64,000 nt of DNA, from assembly GCF_021531075.1 (NCBI RefSeq), contig NZ_JADYTJ010000008.1, positions 1 through 64,000 on the forward strand. Direction: 5' to 3'. Made by a program: the position numbers and the translations under genes. This DNA comes from Bacteroides caecigallinarum. GTDB lineage: Bacteria; Bacteroidota; Bacteroidia; Bacteroidales; Bacteroidaceae. Numbering within the stretch: the stretch's first letter is position 1; each line of letters begins with the position of its first letter. Under the pieces are notes generated by a model. The model was not told the DNA's origin and did no database searches. It was given only the letters and a program-made list of their open reading frames with translations. Of this stretch, positions 1 through 8,543 are shown in pieces.

Positions 1-1
1 A

Positions 2-161
2 GCAGAACCACCACCTAAGGAGGTAATAAGCTCATAAGAGGGGCTTGTCTGATATGAAAATAACTCCCAACTTATCTATTTCAGCAAGTTGGGAGGGAAT
101 TCACGTCTTTAGCGGACAGTAATATTTCGGATTATATCAAGAAGCTAGTTATGGTGATAAT
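2..161 (+). pseudogene. Disrupted 5' part of an outer-membrane barrel gene
   Basis: Protein-like sequence continues upstream of the intact reading frame that begins at 162, but it is interrupted. In the same frame, residues reading KITPNLSISASWEGIHVFSGQ run from 57 to 119, then a TAA stop at 120-122, then YFGLYQEASYGDN directly into the downstream ORF. Further upstream the frame has a double stop at 24-29, while the neighbouring frame (2-34) reads AEPPPKEVISS, which suggests a frameshift near 35. Alternating polar and aromatic residues on both sides of the stop fit barrel strands. The rest of the gene lies outside the window, so an assembly error cannot be excluded. Confidence 0.5.
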
Positions 162-1544
162 ATGGATATATATGGTGGTGCAGCACCTCTTGGATGTGAA
201 ATACAAGGAAAGAAATTATTTTCTGGGCTAAAATTGGCTTTTGGACCTGAATTGTGGTGGGGAGCAAATCCTGCATTGTTGCTAAAATATTATCGTACTT
301 TCGGTAATTGGAATTTTGGAGGTGTTTTCCATTATGATATCAATCAACGTGAAGAAACCGTTACATCCTTTGCTATTCCATTACCGAAGAATACACGTGC
401 TTCATTAATGCTGCAAAGAAAATTTGGTCGTTTTGATATTACATTGGGAGGGCTTTGGTCAGGAACTACATTGGTAGGAAGGGAATTTCAAGCAACTACA
501 GAATATAGTCCTACAGCTACCGTTTATCAGGATGTAGTAAAAAAATCAGATACATTTGGAGGTAAATTAAAAATGATTTATAGTGGTGGCAATTTTAATG
601 CATACGCTCAGGGTGCCATTATGGGGCTTGTGGCAAATGGTGGTGCTGACAATACAAGAACTCTTACCGGATGGACACTGAAAGATAGCGGAAGTGGTAA
701 CCAGTCGAATGTTCTTGCTGGATTTACTTACCAGATGGGAAATTTTCAAATTGCTCCGAATTTCTTATGGCAGAAGCCTTTGGTTGGTCCTATGCCTAAT
801 GGTATAGAGGCTCCTGGAAGACTAAGGAATATACTTGACGATCCATTTGCTGTAAGGAGTAACCGTGAAACAACGGCTGGTGAATTATTATTAACGTATG
901 ATCCGACTCCTGGAACATGGATGTATGATTGGGATAATGATGAAACTGAAGATGCCCCATTTGCTGCTTCTCTTGGTTTTATTTACCGTCATCTTCCTAC
1001 CGCACAAGATGCTGCCATTGGTATTTTGGCTGATGGACGTTCTACTTTTGCATTTGCAGCTTCTGCTCCTGCGCATGATTTGTGGGAAACTAATCTTAAA
1101 ATAACATCAAGGTTAACAAAAGATTTCGGATTTATAGCCAATGCATATTTAGGTACTGCCCAAGCAAATGGTGATGACGAGCGTCTAATTAAACGTGGTG
1201 GTGGTGATTTGCAGATGATTTATAAGAAAATTAGACTGAATGCAGCATTGAAGTTTAATGATTGGGGACCATATGACTATCACAGAGATTTTAACTTGAC
1301 ATTCCCATTCCAATGTATGGTTGATTTGTCAACAAATCTATTCAAACCGAAATGGCTCGGTCCGTTGTCAACGCGTGTAGGTATAAGGGGAACTTACCGT
1401 ACTCTGGACAAATATTCCAACCGCTATGTCGCTGGATATGTATCGGATGGAAATGGAGGCTTTATAGAAAGTACAGATATTATTGGTGCTTCCAAAGGAA
1501 ATGAATGGGAAATTAGAACATATATTTCTTTTAGTCTATTCTAA
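162..1544 (+). CDS. Outer-membrane beta-barrel protein, C-terminal part
   Basis: The 460-residue product has no signal peptide. It is rich in Gly, Trp, Tyr and Phe in alternating strand patterns and ends in ISFSLF, the terminal aromatic expected of barrels inserted by the BAM complex. It is probably the C-terminal part of a porin-like outer-membrane protein whose N-terminus is separated by an in-frame stop at 120-122. The ATG at 162 is simply the first after that stop. It precedes a glycan-binding lipoprotein and a GH16 glucanase on the same strand, so a role in glycan uptake is likely. I do not recognise a named family. It may be a non-functional remnant. Confidence 0.6.
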   Translation: MDIYGGAAPLGCEIQGKKLFSGLKLAFGPELWWGANPALLLKYYRTFGNWNFGGVFHYDINQREETVTSFAIPLPKNTRASLMLQRKFGRFDITLGGLWSGTTLVGREFQATTEYSPTATVYQDVVKKSDTFGGKLKMIYSGGNFNAYAQGAIMGLVANGGADNTRTLTGWTLKDSGSGNQSNVLAGFTYQMGNFQIAPNFLWQKPLVGPMPNGIEAPGRLRNILDDPFAVRSNRETTAGELLLTYDPTPGTWMYDWDNDETEDAPFAASLGFIYRHLPTAQDAAIGILADGRSTFAFAASAPAHDLWETNLKITSRLTKDFGFIANAYLGTAQANGDDERLIKRGGGDLQMIYKKIRLNAALKFNDWGPYDYHRDFNLTFPFQCMVDLSTNLFKPKWLGPLSTRVGIRGTYRTLDKYSNRYVAGYVSDGNGGFIESTDIIGASKGNEWEIRTYISFSLF

Positions 1545-1573
1545 TTATCCTTAAACAATTTAATAAGTTTATT

Positions 1574-2887
1574 ATGAACAAATATATATTTAATACATTT
1601 AAATGTCTTTTTTCCTTCGTTGCTTTTGTTAATGTGGGATGTGAAAGAAATATAAGTACAGACGTATTGGCAACTAGTCCAAAGATGGCTGAAATTTTTA
1701 TTGACGGTTTTGCATCAGGTGTCAATTTTCAGGCTTGGGGAAAGCCTACGGCTCTTAGTCAGGATAATGAAACTAAATATAGTGGAACGGCATCATTGAG
1801 AGTTGATGTTCCTGCACCTGATGATTTACAGGGTAACTGGACTGGTGGAGTCTTTTATACAGATGGAGGAAGAGATTTGTCAGGTTACGATGCATTGACT
1901 TTTTATGTAAAATCTACCGCTTCTACTAAGATAGAAGTTGGATTAGGAAGTTATGGTGATGCAGAGTATACTGCAACAATTGCTGGAGTAACGGCAGATG
2001 CTGGTTGGAGGAAAATTATCGTTCCTATTCCAAATCCGGCTAAACTTATTGCAGAAAAAGGTTTGTTTAATTTTTCTGCTGGTACAAACGATACAGGAGG
2101 TGAAGCATATACATTATGGATTGATGAAGTTAAATATGAGAAGCTCGGAACATTGGCTCATACAAGAATAAAAGATGCTAATATGGCTGGTTTCCCAACC
2201 GGTAATATAGAAATTGACGAGTTAATAGCATACGTTAATCTTCCTAATGGTATAAATCAAGAAATGACAGTATCCTCAAAATATTTCACTTTTGATTCTT
2301 CTAATCCAGATGTAGCTACTGTAGAAGAGAATATTATATCTTTTCATGGAGCAAAGGATAGAGCAGTGCTTACTCCAAGAGAGGCAGAAGGAAGCATAAC
2401 AATAACAGGAGTTTACGATTTTGCTCCTATTCCTGACAAAAATGAAGCTGATGTAATTTCTTTGTACTGTGACAATTATACTAATACACTTACATCACCT
2501 TTTAATGGATATTGGGCTCCATATCAGACTACTACTAATGATGAAATAACGTTAAGCGAAAGTCACCATATCATGCATTATGGAAGTTTTAATTTTGTTG
2601 GAATTGTGCTTGATCAAGATGCTGATACCACAGGAAAGACTAATGTACATATGGACATTCTGTTACAGGATTATGTAGAAGGAAATCCTCAAATAGATGT
2701 TTCGGCTGACATAAATGCAAATGGTGAGCATGCTGGGCAGGTGACAGCGAGTCTTGTTACTGGAGAATGGGTATCTGTTGATGTTCCACTGAATGGTAAT
2801 ACAGTTATTCATCAATTACAATTGGCTGTTACAGCAAATTCAGTAGCTTATCAGAACATACTTGTAGATAATATTTATTTCTATTAA
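1574..2887 (+). CDS. Surface glycan-binding-type lipoprotein
   Basis: A 437-residue lipoprotein with the lipobox Cys at residue 23, followed by Glu. Two carbohydrate-binding-like beta-sandwich segments (about 40-190 and 290-437) flank an Ig-like segment around 210-290 containing FDSSNPDVATV, typical of BIG-type domains. Both outer segments end in a strand reading WIDEVKYE or LVDNIYFY, as in CBM-like jelly rolls. Lying directly upstream of a GH16 glucanase, it probably presents beta-glucan at the cell surface, as SGBPs do in Bacteroidetes polysaccharide utilization loci. Fold and ligand are inferred from sequence pattern and context. Confidence 0.65.
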   Translation: MNKYIFNTFKCLFSFVAFVNVGCERNISTDVLATSPKMAEIFIDGFASGVNFQAWGKPTALSQDNETKYSGTASLRVDVPAPDDLQGNWTGGVFYTDGGRDLSGYDALTFYVKSTASTKIEVGLGSYGDAEYTATIAGVTADAGWRKIIVPIPNPAKLIAEKGLFNFSAGTNDTGGEAYTLWIDEVKYEKLGTLAHTRIKDANMAGFPTGNIEIDELIAYVNLPNGINQEMTVSSKYFTFDSSNPDVATVEENIISFHGAKDRAVLTPREAEGSITITGVYDFAPIPDKNEADVISLYCDNYTNTLTSPFNGYWAPYQTTTNDEITLSESHHIMHYGSFNFVGIVLDQDADTTGKTNVHMDILLQDYVEGNPQIDVSADINANGEHAGQVTASLVTGEWVSVDVPLNGNTVIHQLQLAVTANSVAYQNILVDNIYFY

Positions 2888-2899
2888 AAGATATGAATC

Positions 2900-3850
2900 A
2901 TGAAACTTTATAAAACGATTTTACTCGGTTTCCTCTTTGTATTATTGGGAAGCTGTGAAAAAGAAAATGCAATTGAAAACAATTATAACCCGGAAGATAA
3001 AGGATGGGTGTTGGTTTGGTCTGATGAGTTTGATACACCAACAGAAGATAATCGCCCAAATCCGTCAAAGTGGACATATGAATTGGGAGCATCTGGATTT
3101 GGTAACGGTGAGTTACAGAATTATACCGATAAGGAAAAGAATGCTTCGTATGCAACTTATAAAGGTGAAGGGTGTTTGAAAATAACAGCGCTTAAGGATG
3201 GCGATGGAGCGACATATTCTTCAGCAAGAATAAAAACAGAAGGATTGTTCGAATTTAAGTACGGACGTGCCGAAGCAAGACTTGTTCTTCCATATGGTGT
3301 TGGGCTATGGCCTGCATTTTGGATGCTTGGCGCTGATTATGCAACTAATGAATGGCCTGCTTGTGGTGAGATTGACATAATGGAAAATAAGGGATATCAG
3401 CCTAATATTGTTTCAAGTGCATTGCATATGCCAGGACGTTCGGGAGGAAATCCTGTTACGAGTACGTTTGGATATCAGGATCAACGTTTTGATACAGATT
3501 TCCATATATTTGCTGTGGAATGGGACAAATCAAAAATTGATTTCATAGTTGACGGAACACTTTATCATCGTGTTGATAAATCTTCTGTATCAGATGGTGA
3601 ATGGACTTTTGACCATCCTTTCTTCATCATTTTGAATGTTGCAGTAGGAGGAACATTTGGTGGGAATCCTACAGATAATACGTATTTCCCTCAGAGCATG
3701 TATGTGGATTATGTTAGAGTTTATCAGAAACAATCTGACATAGATCCAAGCGCTAATTATGGTGATGTACCATCAGGCGGTTTAGTGGACGAATGGGATT
3801 TTAACGGAGAGGACTCTGACAAGGGGCTTTTGGAACCTGAAATGAAATGA
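2900..3850 (+). CDS. GH16 endo-beta-glucanase lipoprotein (laminarinase type)
   Basis: A 316-residue lipoprotein with Cys19 followed by EKE, which fits a Bacteroidetes surface-export signal. The GH16 catalytic motif EIDIME is at 157-162, with Glu157 as nucleophile, Asp159 assisting and Glu162 as acid/base. The upstream WPAFWMLG and the downstream DFHIFAVEWDKSKIDF and FFIILNVAVGG strands are typical of the laminarinase-like branch, which cuts internal beta-1,3 or mixed beta-1,3/1,4-glucan bonds. The catalytic domain ends near residue 277. A tail of about 38 residues without recognised function follows. It lies 12 bp after the binding lipoprotein and is probably co-transcribed with it. Exact substrate cannot be read from sequence. 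Confidence 0.92.
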   Translation: MKLYKTILLGFLFVLLGSCEKENAIENNYNPEDKGWVLVWSDEFDTPTEDNRPNPSKWTYELGASGFGNGELQNYTDKEKNASYATYKGEGCLKITALKDGDGATYSSARIKTEGLFEFKYGRAEARLVLPYGVGLWPAFWMLGADYATNEWPACGEIDIMENKGYQPNIVSSALHMPGRSGGNPVTSTFGYQDQRFDTDFHIFAVEWDKSKIDFIVDGTLYHRVDKSSVSDGEWTFDHPFFIILNVAVGGTFGGNPTDNTYFPQSMYVDYVRVYQKQSDIDPSANYGDVPSGGLVDEWDFNGEDSDKGLLEPEMK

Positions 3851-3870
3851 TTTAAAATAAAACAATAGAA

Positions 3871-5613
3871 ATGAGAACTATGAATATAATAAATAAACAG
3901 AATAGTCGCTTGTTCTTTGTATTTGCGGCATGTATAGGTTTATTCTCATGCACTAATGATGTCGATGTGAACACTGCTGATGGCAATGTACATTTCTTTG
4001 CATCAGTGGATAAACCAAAGAGCAGAGTAACTGAAAGTTCTTGGGATGGAGACGAACTTATAGGAGTGAAGTCCGGAGAGACTGTTAAAACTTATAAAGT
4101 TGCTGTAGATGGGACAATGTCAACAGATGACACTCCTTTCCGTTGGGAAGGTGAGTCGTTTGATATACAGGCTTGGTCTCCTCTGACATCAGAACAGATA
4201 AATCTGACAGATCAGACTACTGAAGAAAAGTTCTTTGATTGTGATTTGCTGGCAAGTTCGGCAAAAGTGGAATATAAAAATGTTACACTTGCTTTTAGTC
4301 ACAAGATGACACGTATGTGGTGGGAACTTCAGAAGTATGAAGGGTACTCTACCGAAGAAGTAAATAATGCTAAAATCACTTTTTTAGGATATGGTTCAAC
4401 AACGTTTACTAATGGTGAACTTTCTCCTATAGGTGATACAGACCAGTCTATTTCTACTTATAATACTTGGGGAGAATACTACAGGAATGGGCAGGCTATG
4501 ATGGTTCCTTGTGAGATGTGGGAAAAACCTTTGATCAAGGTCGAAATAGGAAATGATACTTATGTATATACGCCAAGTAAGAGCAATCAGAATGACGTAT
4601 CAAAGAGAACAGGCGATTTGTTGCCTGATACATGGCAGAGGTATTATCTGTCTGTAAGCAAAACCGGGCTTACGGTTGATATGGAGTATTCGGGTATCGG
4701 ATGGGATAATACAGAAATCAGCGATGTCACCGATACTTCGTTTAAAGCGGTTATACCTGATGAAATATTGAATTTGAGCGATTATAGTGCTTCAGGTTTT
4801 GAAAGCGAAAGTACTTTCATCACTAACGCTACAGATGGTTTCTCTATTACTTATACAGAAAACAACGCGAGCGGAGGAATTGATTTTGAAGGTGAATGCG
4901 ATAGGGAACGCTCCGTAGGAGATGACGGAAAGGTTACTTTCAAATTTACAAATATTCGTTCAGATATCAGATTGGCATACACGACAGAATATATGGAAGT
5001 CGGTTATTACCTCTATAACGATGGTACTTATGGTTCTGGTTACAAAGAAAACGGTACGGCAGGCATTATTTTCAGAGTAGGAATGCATAGTACGGACAAT
5101 GTAAGTAACTATGACGGTAAATTGGCTACGATTCATGGATATGCCGTGGCACTAAACGATGAAAAAGAAGGAGATGGTAATACATTCAAGTGGATGGATG
5201 GTACAGTATCAGTAACCGGAAGCGAATCTCCAGAGAATGTGACAGATGGAAATGCAACCTTATACATTGGTTATCCTCAAACACAATATCTTTTGAAGCA
5301 ATCAGAAAGTGCCGGTAATAGTGGAACAATGCCCGCCGCAGAAACCGCTACCGCAAAAAATCAAAATAATTCCATTATTGGTACATCGGGCTGGTATTTG
5401 CCTTCGCATACCCAACTGAAAGACTTGGCGGGACTTGCCGGGAAAACTATTACGGGATATACCGTTCTGGATGGAAATTATTGGGACAGTTCATTTGATA
5501 ATGCCGGAACAAATGCCTATCATGTAATATTCAATAATGGAATGGATACAAATGCGACTTTTTGGCAGGCTTCAAATACAGAATCCAAAGTCCGCCTGAT
5601 CCTTACTTTCTAA
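3871..5613 (+). CDS. Fimbrillin-family lipoprotein with lectin-like C-terminus (copy A1)
   Basis: A 580-residue lipoprotein, Cys27 followed by TNDVD. The N-terminal half resembles the Mfa1/FimA-like fimbrillin fold, with the characteristic KMTRMWW...VPCEMW...RYYLSV sequence. The C-terminus contains SGWYLPSHTQLKDLAG and GNYWDSS, a pattern of DUF1566/C-type-lectin-like domains. It is a paralogue of the protein at 8544-10289: same length, same domain order, shared blocks such as TDQ(T/S)TE(E/D)KF(F/Y)DCD. It is probably a surface adhesin or fimbrial tip subunit. It lies 20 bp after the GH16 gene and 19 bp before its partner, suggesting one operon. Ligand unknown. Confidence 0.75.
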   Translation: MRTMNIINKQNSRLFFVFAACIGLFSCTNDVDVNTADGNVHFFASVDKPKSRVTESSWDGDELIGVKSGETVKTYKVAVDGTMSTDDTPFRWEGESFDIQAWSPLTSEQINLTDQTTEEKFFDCDLLASSAKVEYKNVTLAFSHKMTRMWWELQKYEGYSTEEVNNAKITFLGYGSTTFTNGELSPIGDTDQSISTYNTWGEYYRNGQAMMVPCEMWEKPLIKVEIGNDTYVYTPSKSNQNDVSKRTGDLLPDTWQRYYLSVSKTGLTVDMEYSGIGWDNTEISDVTDTSFKAVIPDEILNLSDYSASGFESESTFITNATDGFSITYTENNASGGIDFEGECDRERSVGDDGKVTFKFTNIRSDIRLAYTTEYMEVGYYLYNDGTYGSGYKENGTAGIIFRVGMHSTDNVSNYDGKLATIHGYAVALNDEKEGDGNTFKWMDGTVSVTGSESPENVTDGNATLYIGYPQTQYLLKQSESAGNSGTMPAAETATAKNQNNSIIGTSGWYLPSHTQLKDLAGLAGKTITGYTVLDGNYWDSSFDNAGTNAYHVIFNNGMDTNATFWQASNTESKVRLILTF

Positions 5614-5632
5614 CAACTTATAAAAAGAAGCT

Positions 5633-7135
5633 ATGAAACGATTATTTTCACATATTAAACTGACAACCTTATCCTTGCTGCTTTTCTCCGCTTGCTCGCA
5701 GGATGACGTAATGAAGGATAAGACAAGTGATGCCGTAACCGAGGATTTTTTAAGAATCGGGAGCGTAAGCGTAACAGATTTTGTATCAGAAAATGGGAGC
5801 CGTGCCACAAACGATGGAATAACGGTCACATTCGCCAACGATGACAGACTTGGCGTATTGTTGATAGACGAAACCGGAGAAGCATTTACCAATGCACCTT
5901 TCCGTTACGATGGAAACCAATGGAACAATGAAAACAGCGTATTCTATAGCGGAAATATAGCAAGTGCCATCGCTTACTTCCCCTATACGGCAGACATAGG
6001 AAACACACTTCCGTCATCCATAGACGAACTCAAAAAAATATTTATACATAAAGAAACGTTTGCAGAAAAGGATCTGCTTGTCTCAGAAATATCAGAATTC
6101 GATGACGGATTGATGAGGATAGATTTCACACATGCGTTTTCAATGATATCCTTTTCCGCTGAAAACACGGTCAAGTCCGCCAACAACAATGATGTGACAT
6201 ATCTGCTTGGACTTTCAAATGTATCTTTTTCCATAGGAGATATATCATATACACCCGAATTGATGAACAACAGATATGTCTGTCTCGTGGATGAAGAATC
6301 ACTGTCTCAGAATGACTTCCGCTATTTCTATACGGTCAATGATGAATCATATGCCAAGACAATAGCCACGGAAAACATAATACTCGAAGCCAACAAGAGT
6401 TATTCTTTCCCTTGTCCCGTAACACAAGAAACATCGGGAATAGCGTCAGGTGACTTTTATTGCATATCATCGGCAGACGATGATGTGGTGATACTTCCGG
6501 GAACGGCAGCAGTGATTCCGGATGGATGGACTTGCAAGGGTATCGTGTTCTATACAATGGATAGTAGTGCTTTCAGCACCTATGCTTCAACTAATGAGTT
6601 GACGGCAGATGATTATCCCGGTTATAATGGCAATCATGGATTGGTTGTTTCACTCAGTGACGGAGGAGCATTAGGCACTGCCGAATCTTTTGAAAAATTC
6701 CTGCTAACTTCCGTAACAGATTGGGACAGCAAAACAGTCCTGAACGGATACAAGATGACAAAGGCAATGCAAGAAGCCGTTACCAATAATACGATACAAT
6801 CATTCACGGCTTTAAACAATCATGACGAATCGGTATCTTCATCTGCCACTTCATGGTTTGCCCCTTCATTTATGGAACTGGCAATCCTTGTCAGAGGAGA
6901 TGACGGAAATACGGTATCTTCAAATGGACGGACACGCATAAACAGACAATTACAAAAAGTTGGCGGAACAGATGTTGCCGAAGGAAATATACCTTCTATT
7001 ACCTTTGAGTCGCAGACCTCGCCACAACAACAAAACGTGGTTTGGTTCGTGACAGGAAGTAGTGGTGACGAATATTCTTACCCTTTTGCCGATGCCGTAC
7101 CTGGTGAAACATATCGCCCTATCTGCGCATTCTGA
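5633..7135 (+). CDS. Fimbrillin-family lipoprotein (copy B1)
   Basis: A 500-residue lipoprotein, Cys21 followed by SQDD, with a fimbrillin-like N-terminal region and a C-terminal domain with TSWFAPSFMELAILVRG and a final RPICAF. It is a paralogue of the protein at 10300-11751, sharing the AYFPY, KDLLVSEIS, QNDFRYFY and GYNGNHGLVVS blocks. The gene uses AAC, ACC and GCC more than its twin, suggesting a different history or faster divergence. It probably works with the preceding protein as a surface adhesin pair. Exact function unknown. Confidence 0.72.
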   Translation: MKRLFSHIKLTTLSLLLFSACSQDDVMKDKTSDAVTEDFLRIGSVSVTDFVSENGSRATNDGITVTFANDDRLGVLLIDETGEAFTNAPFRYDGNQWNNENSVFYSGNIASAIAYFPYTADIGNTLPSSIDELKKIFIHKETFAEKDLLVSEISEFDDGLMRIDFTHAFSMISFSAENTVKSANNNDVTYLLGLSNVSFSIGDISYTPELMNNRYVCLVDEESLSQNDFRYFYTVNDESYAKTIATENIILEANKSYSFPCPVTQETSGIASGDFYCISSADDDVVILPGTAAVIPDGWTCKGIVFYTMDSSAFSTYASTNELTADDYPGYNGNHGLVVSLSDGGALGTAESFEKFLLTSVTDWDSKTVLNGYKMTKAMQEAVTNNTIQSFTALNNHDESVSSSATSWFAPSFMELAILVRGDDGNTVSSNGRTRINRQLQKVGGTDVAEGNIPSITFESQTSPQQQNVVWFVTGSSGDEYSYPFADAVPGETYRPICAF

Positions 7136-7173
7136 TAAATAAATTGAAATAAGTAATACAGTTTTTATTAGTT

Positions 7174-7250
7174 GTTCAGTAACTATTCAGTGAACAGTTG
7201 CTGAACGACTACTGAACACTTCTTAAACACTGTTTAATCCTGTTATAAGA
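7174..7250. repeat. Intergenic 11-bp-period array with nested dyads
   Basis: Seven successive 11-mers from 7174 share spacing and partly sequence: GTTCAGTAACT, ATTCAGTGAAC, AGTTGCTGAAC, GACTACTGAAC, ACTTCTTAAAC, ACTGTTTAATC, CTGTTATAAGA. The outer arms TGTTCAGTA (7173-7181) and TACTGAACA (7210-7218) are perfect inverse complements, and TTAAACACTGTTTAA (7223-7237) is palindromic around one base. It starts 38 bp after the stop of the preceding gene and ends about 33 bp before the short peptide gene. It could be a 3' RNA hairpin, an operator, or both. Confidence 0.7.
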
Positions 7251-7282
7251 CGCTTTGGCATATTAATTAATGTATTTAAAAT

Positions 7283-7453
7283 ATGGAAATAGGTAAAGAA
7301 ATAAAAAAAGAAAAATACGAGACACCTAATAGTGTTTCAATCGAGATTGATTATGAATCAATAATTTGTAGCAGTCCAAATGAAATATCAGGCTCCGGAG
7401 ATGATTTTATTGAAGGAACTTCTCATGGCGGTGGTACTTCTGTATGGGATTAG
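7283..7453 (+). CDS. Short peptide, fimbrillin-associated (56 aa)
   Basis: An ATG-initiated ORF of 56 codons that starts MEIGKEIKKEKYETP and ends GGGTSVWD. It has no signal peptide or membrane segment. The core YETPNSVSIEIDYESIICSS aligns with YESPKCQVISLESESTILSG in the 48-residue product at 32902, which likewise sits just upstream of a fimbrillin lipoprotein gene. The shared position and pattern (YE[ST]P, an acidic beta-like stretch, then I-[IL]-x-x-S, then a Gly/acidic tail ending in Trp or Trp-Asp) support a real gene. Function unknown. It is 43 bp from the next gene and probably co-transcribed with it. Confidence 0.65.
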   Translation: MEIGKEIKKEKYETPNSVSIEIDYESIICSSPNEISGSGDDFIEGTSHGGGTSVWD

Positions 7454-7496
7454 TTTAGGTAAAATTCAATAATAAACTTTTAATTGATTTCAATCT

Positions 7497-8513
7497 ATGA
7501 AAATATTAAGTAATGTATGTTTGGTTTGTTCCATTATATTGGGAGTCTCATGTACAGGAGAGGAAATCTCAAATAATAATCAGGAAACAGATAATTGTTA
7601 TATTTTGAAGGCTTATATTGGTGAGAAAGAACCTGTGTCGCGTGCTACGGTAAGTAACGTTGATGGTAAAAGTTTTATGTGGCAAACAGGAGATAAGTTT
7701 GATATGTATCTAAATGATGCACCATCCACAACAAATGAATTTGCCATAATAGACAATACCATCAGTAATGATGTCAACAGTGCAGACTTTTCATGCGGGA
7801 ATTTCCAGGTGTCGGAAAATTTTGTAAATTATACAGCATTTTACCCTGCAGGAAAGTTTGTTTACGGTTCAGGCAAATATACTTTTGAAATGCCAGATGA
7901 TGTCTATACCCAAACAGGAAATAACAGCACTGAACATTTAAGGTCAGGGCTTGTAATGGTGGCAAATGGAAATTATAATGACGGGGTTTATACAATTGAA
8001 TTTAAACATAAAGCATCGCTGATACGTTTTGGAGTGACAAACCGCAGAGATGTCAATGTAGTAATTAATTCTATTAAATTGGTTTCTACTGTTAGCTGTT
8101 TTGGAAGCGGATATTCCTATGCCGGCAGTGCTGAAGAAAGTTATAATGCCGGTGGTAATAGTATTAACATCAGCTTTAATAGCGGCGTGGAAATACAGCC
8201 TGATTATAATTTGAAATCATACACTCTTGCCATGAGAGGTGATAATATCACAGATGATGCTGATTTTCATATTGAAGCTGAACTGAGTGATGGTACGACT
8301 GTAATCTCCCAGACATTTAAAGGTTCTGAAATAAATAATGCTACCGGATTTGATAAGGCTAATGGTAATTATTGGCTGCCTGGTTATTATTACTCTTTTT
8401 ATCTTGACTTAAAAGAGAATACACTTGATTTTAGTGGAGTTACATGTTCCATTACAGCTTGGACTGATGATTCTAATTCAGATAAGGGGGCGGTCACTCC
8501 TGATATTAATTAA
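7497..8513 (+). CDS. Fimbrillin-family lipoprotein (338 aa)
   Basis: Lipoprotein with Cys19 followed by TGEE. Fimbrillin-family features are the SRATV...FMWQTGDKFDMYL start, a FYPAGKF strand, FKHKASLIRFGV in mid-protein and YWLPGYYYSFYLDLKEN near the end, as in Mfa-like/FimA-like proteins. Unlike the two proteins that follow it has no lectin-like C-terminal extension, so it could be the shaft or base subunit of the structure. It is first among the large genes of a probable operon running to the GH3 gene. Confidence 0.75.
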   Translation: MKILSNVCLVCSIILGVSCTGEEISNNNQETDNCYILKAYIGEKEPVSRATVSNVDGKSFMWQTGDKFDMYLNDAPSTTNEFAIIDNTISNDVNSADFSCGNFQVSENFVNYTAFYPAGKFVYGSGKYTFEMPDDVYTQTGNNSTEHLRSGLVMVANGNYNDGVYTIEFKHKASLIRFGVTNRRDVNVVINSIKLVSTVSCFGSGYSYAGSAEESYNAGGNSINISFNSGVEIQPDYNLKSYTLAMRGDNITDDADFHIEAELSDGTTVISQTFKGSEINNATGFDKANGNYWLPGYYYSFYLDLKENTLDFSGVTCSITAWTDDSNSDKGAVTPDIN

Positions 8514-8543
8514 ATAGAATGTTGTTATTAATATGGAAATTTT

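Noticed and set aside
3735-3850. GH16 gene truncated within a second C-terminal domain
   Set aside because: The tail GGLVDEWDFNGEDS resembles the start of a beta-sandwich module, but no continuation was found in other frames before the next gene, so a natural short tail is as likely.
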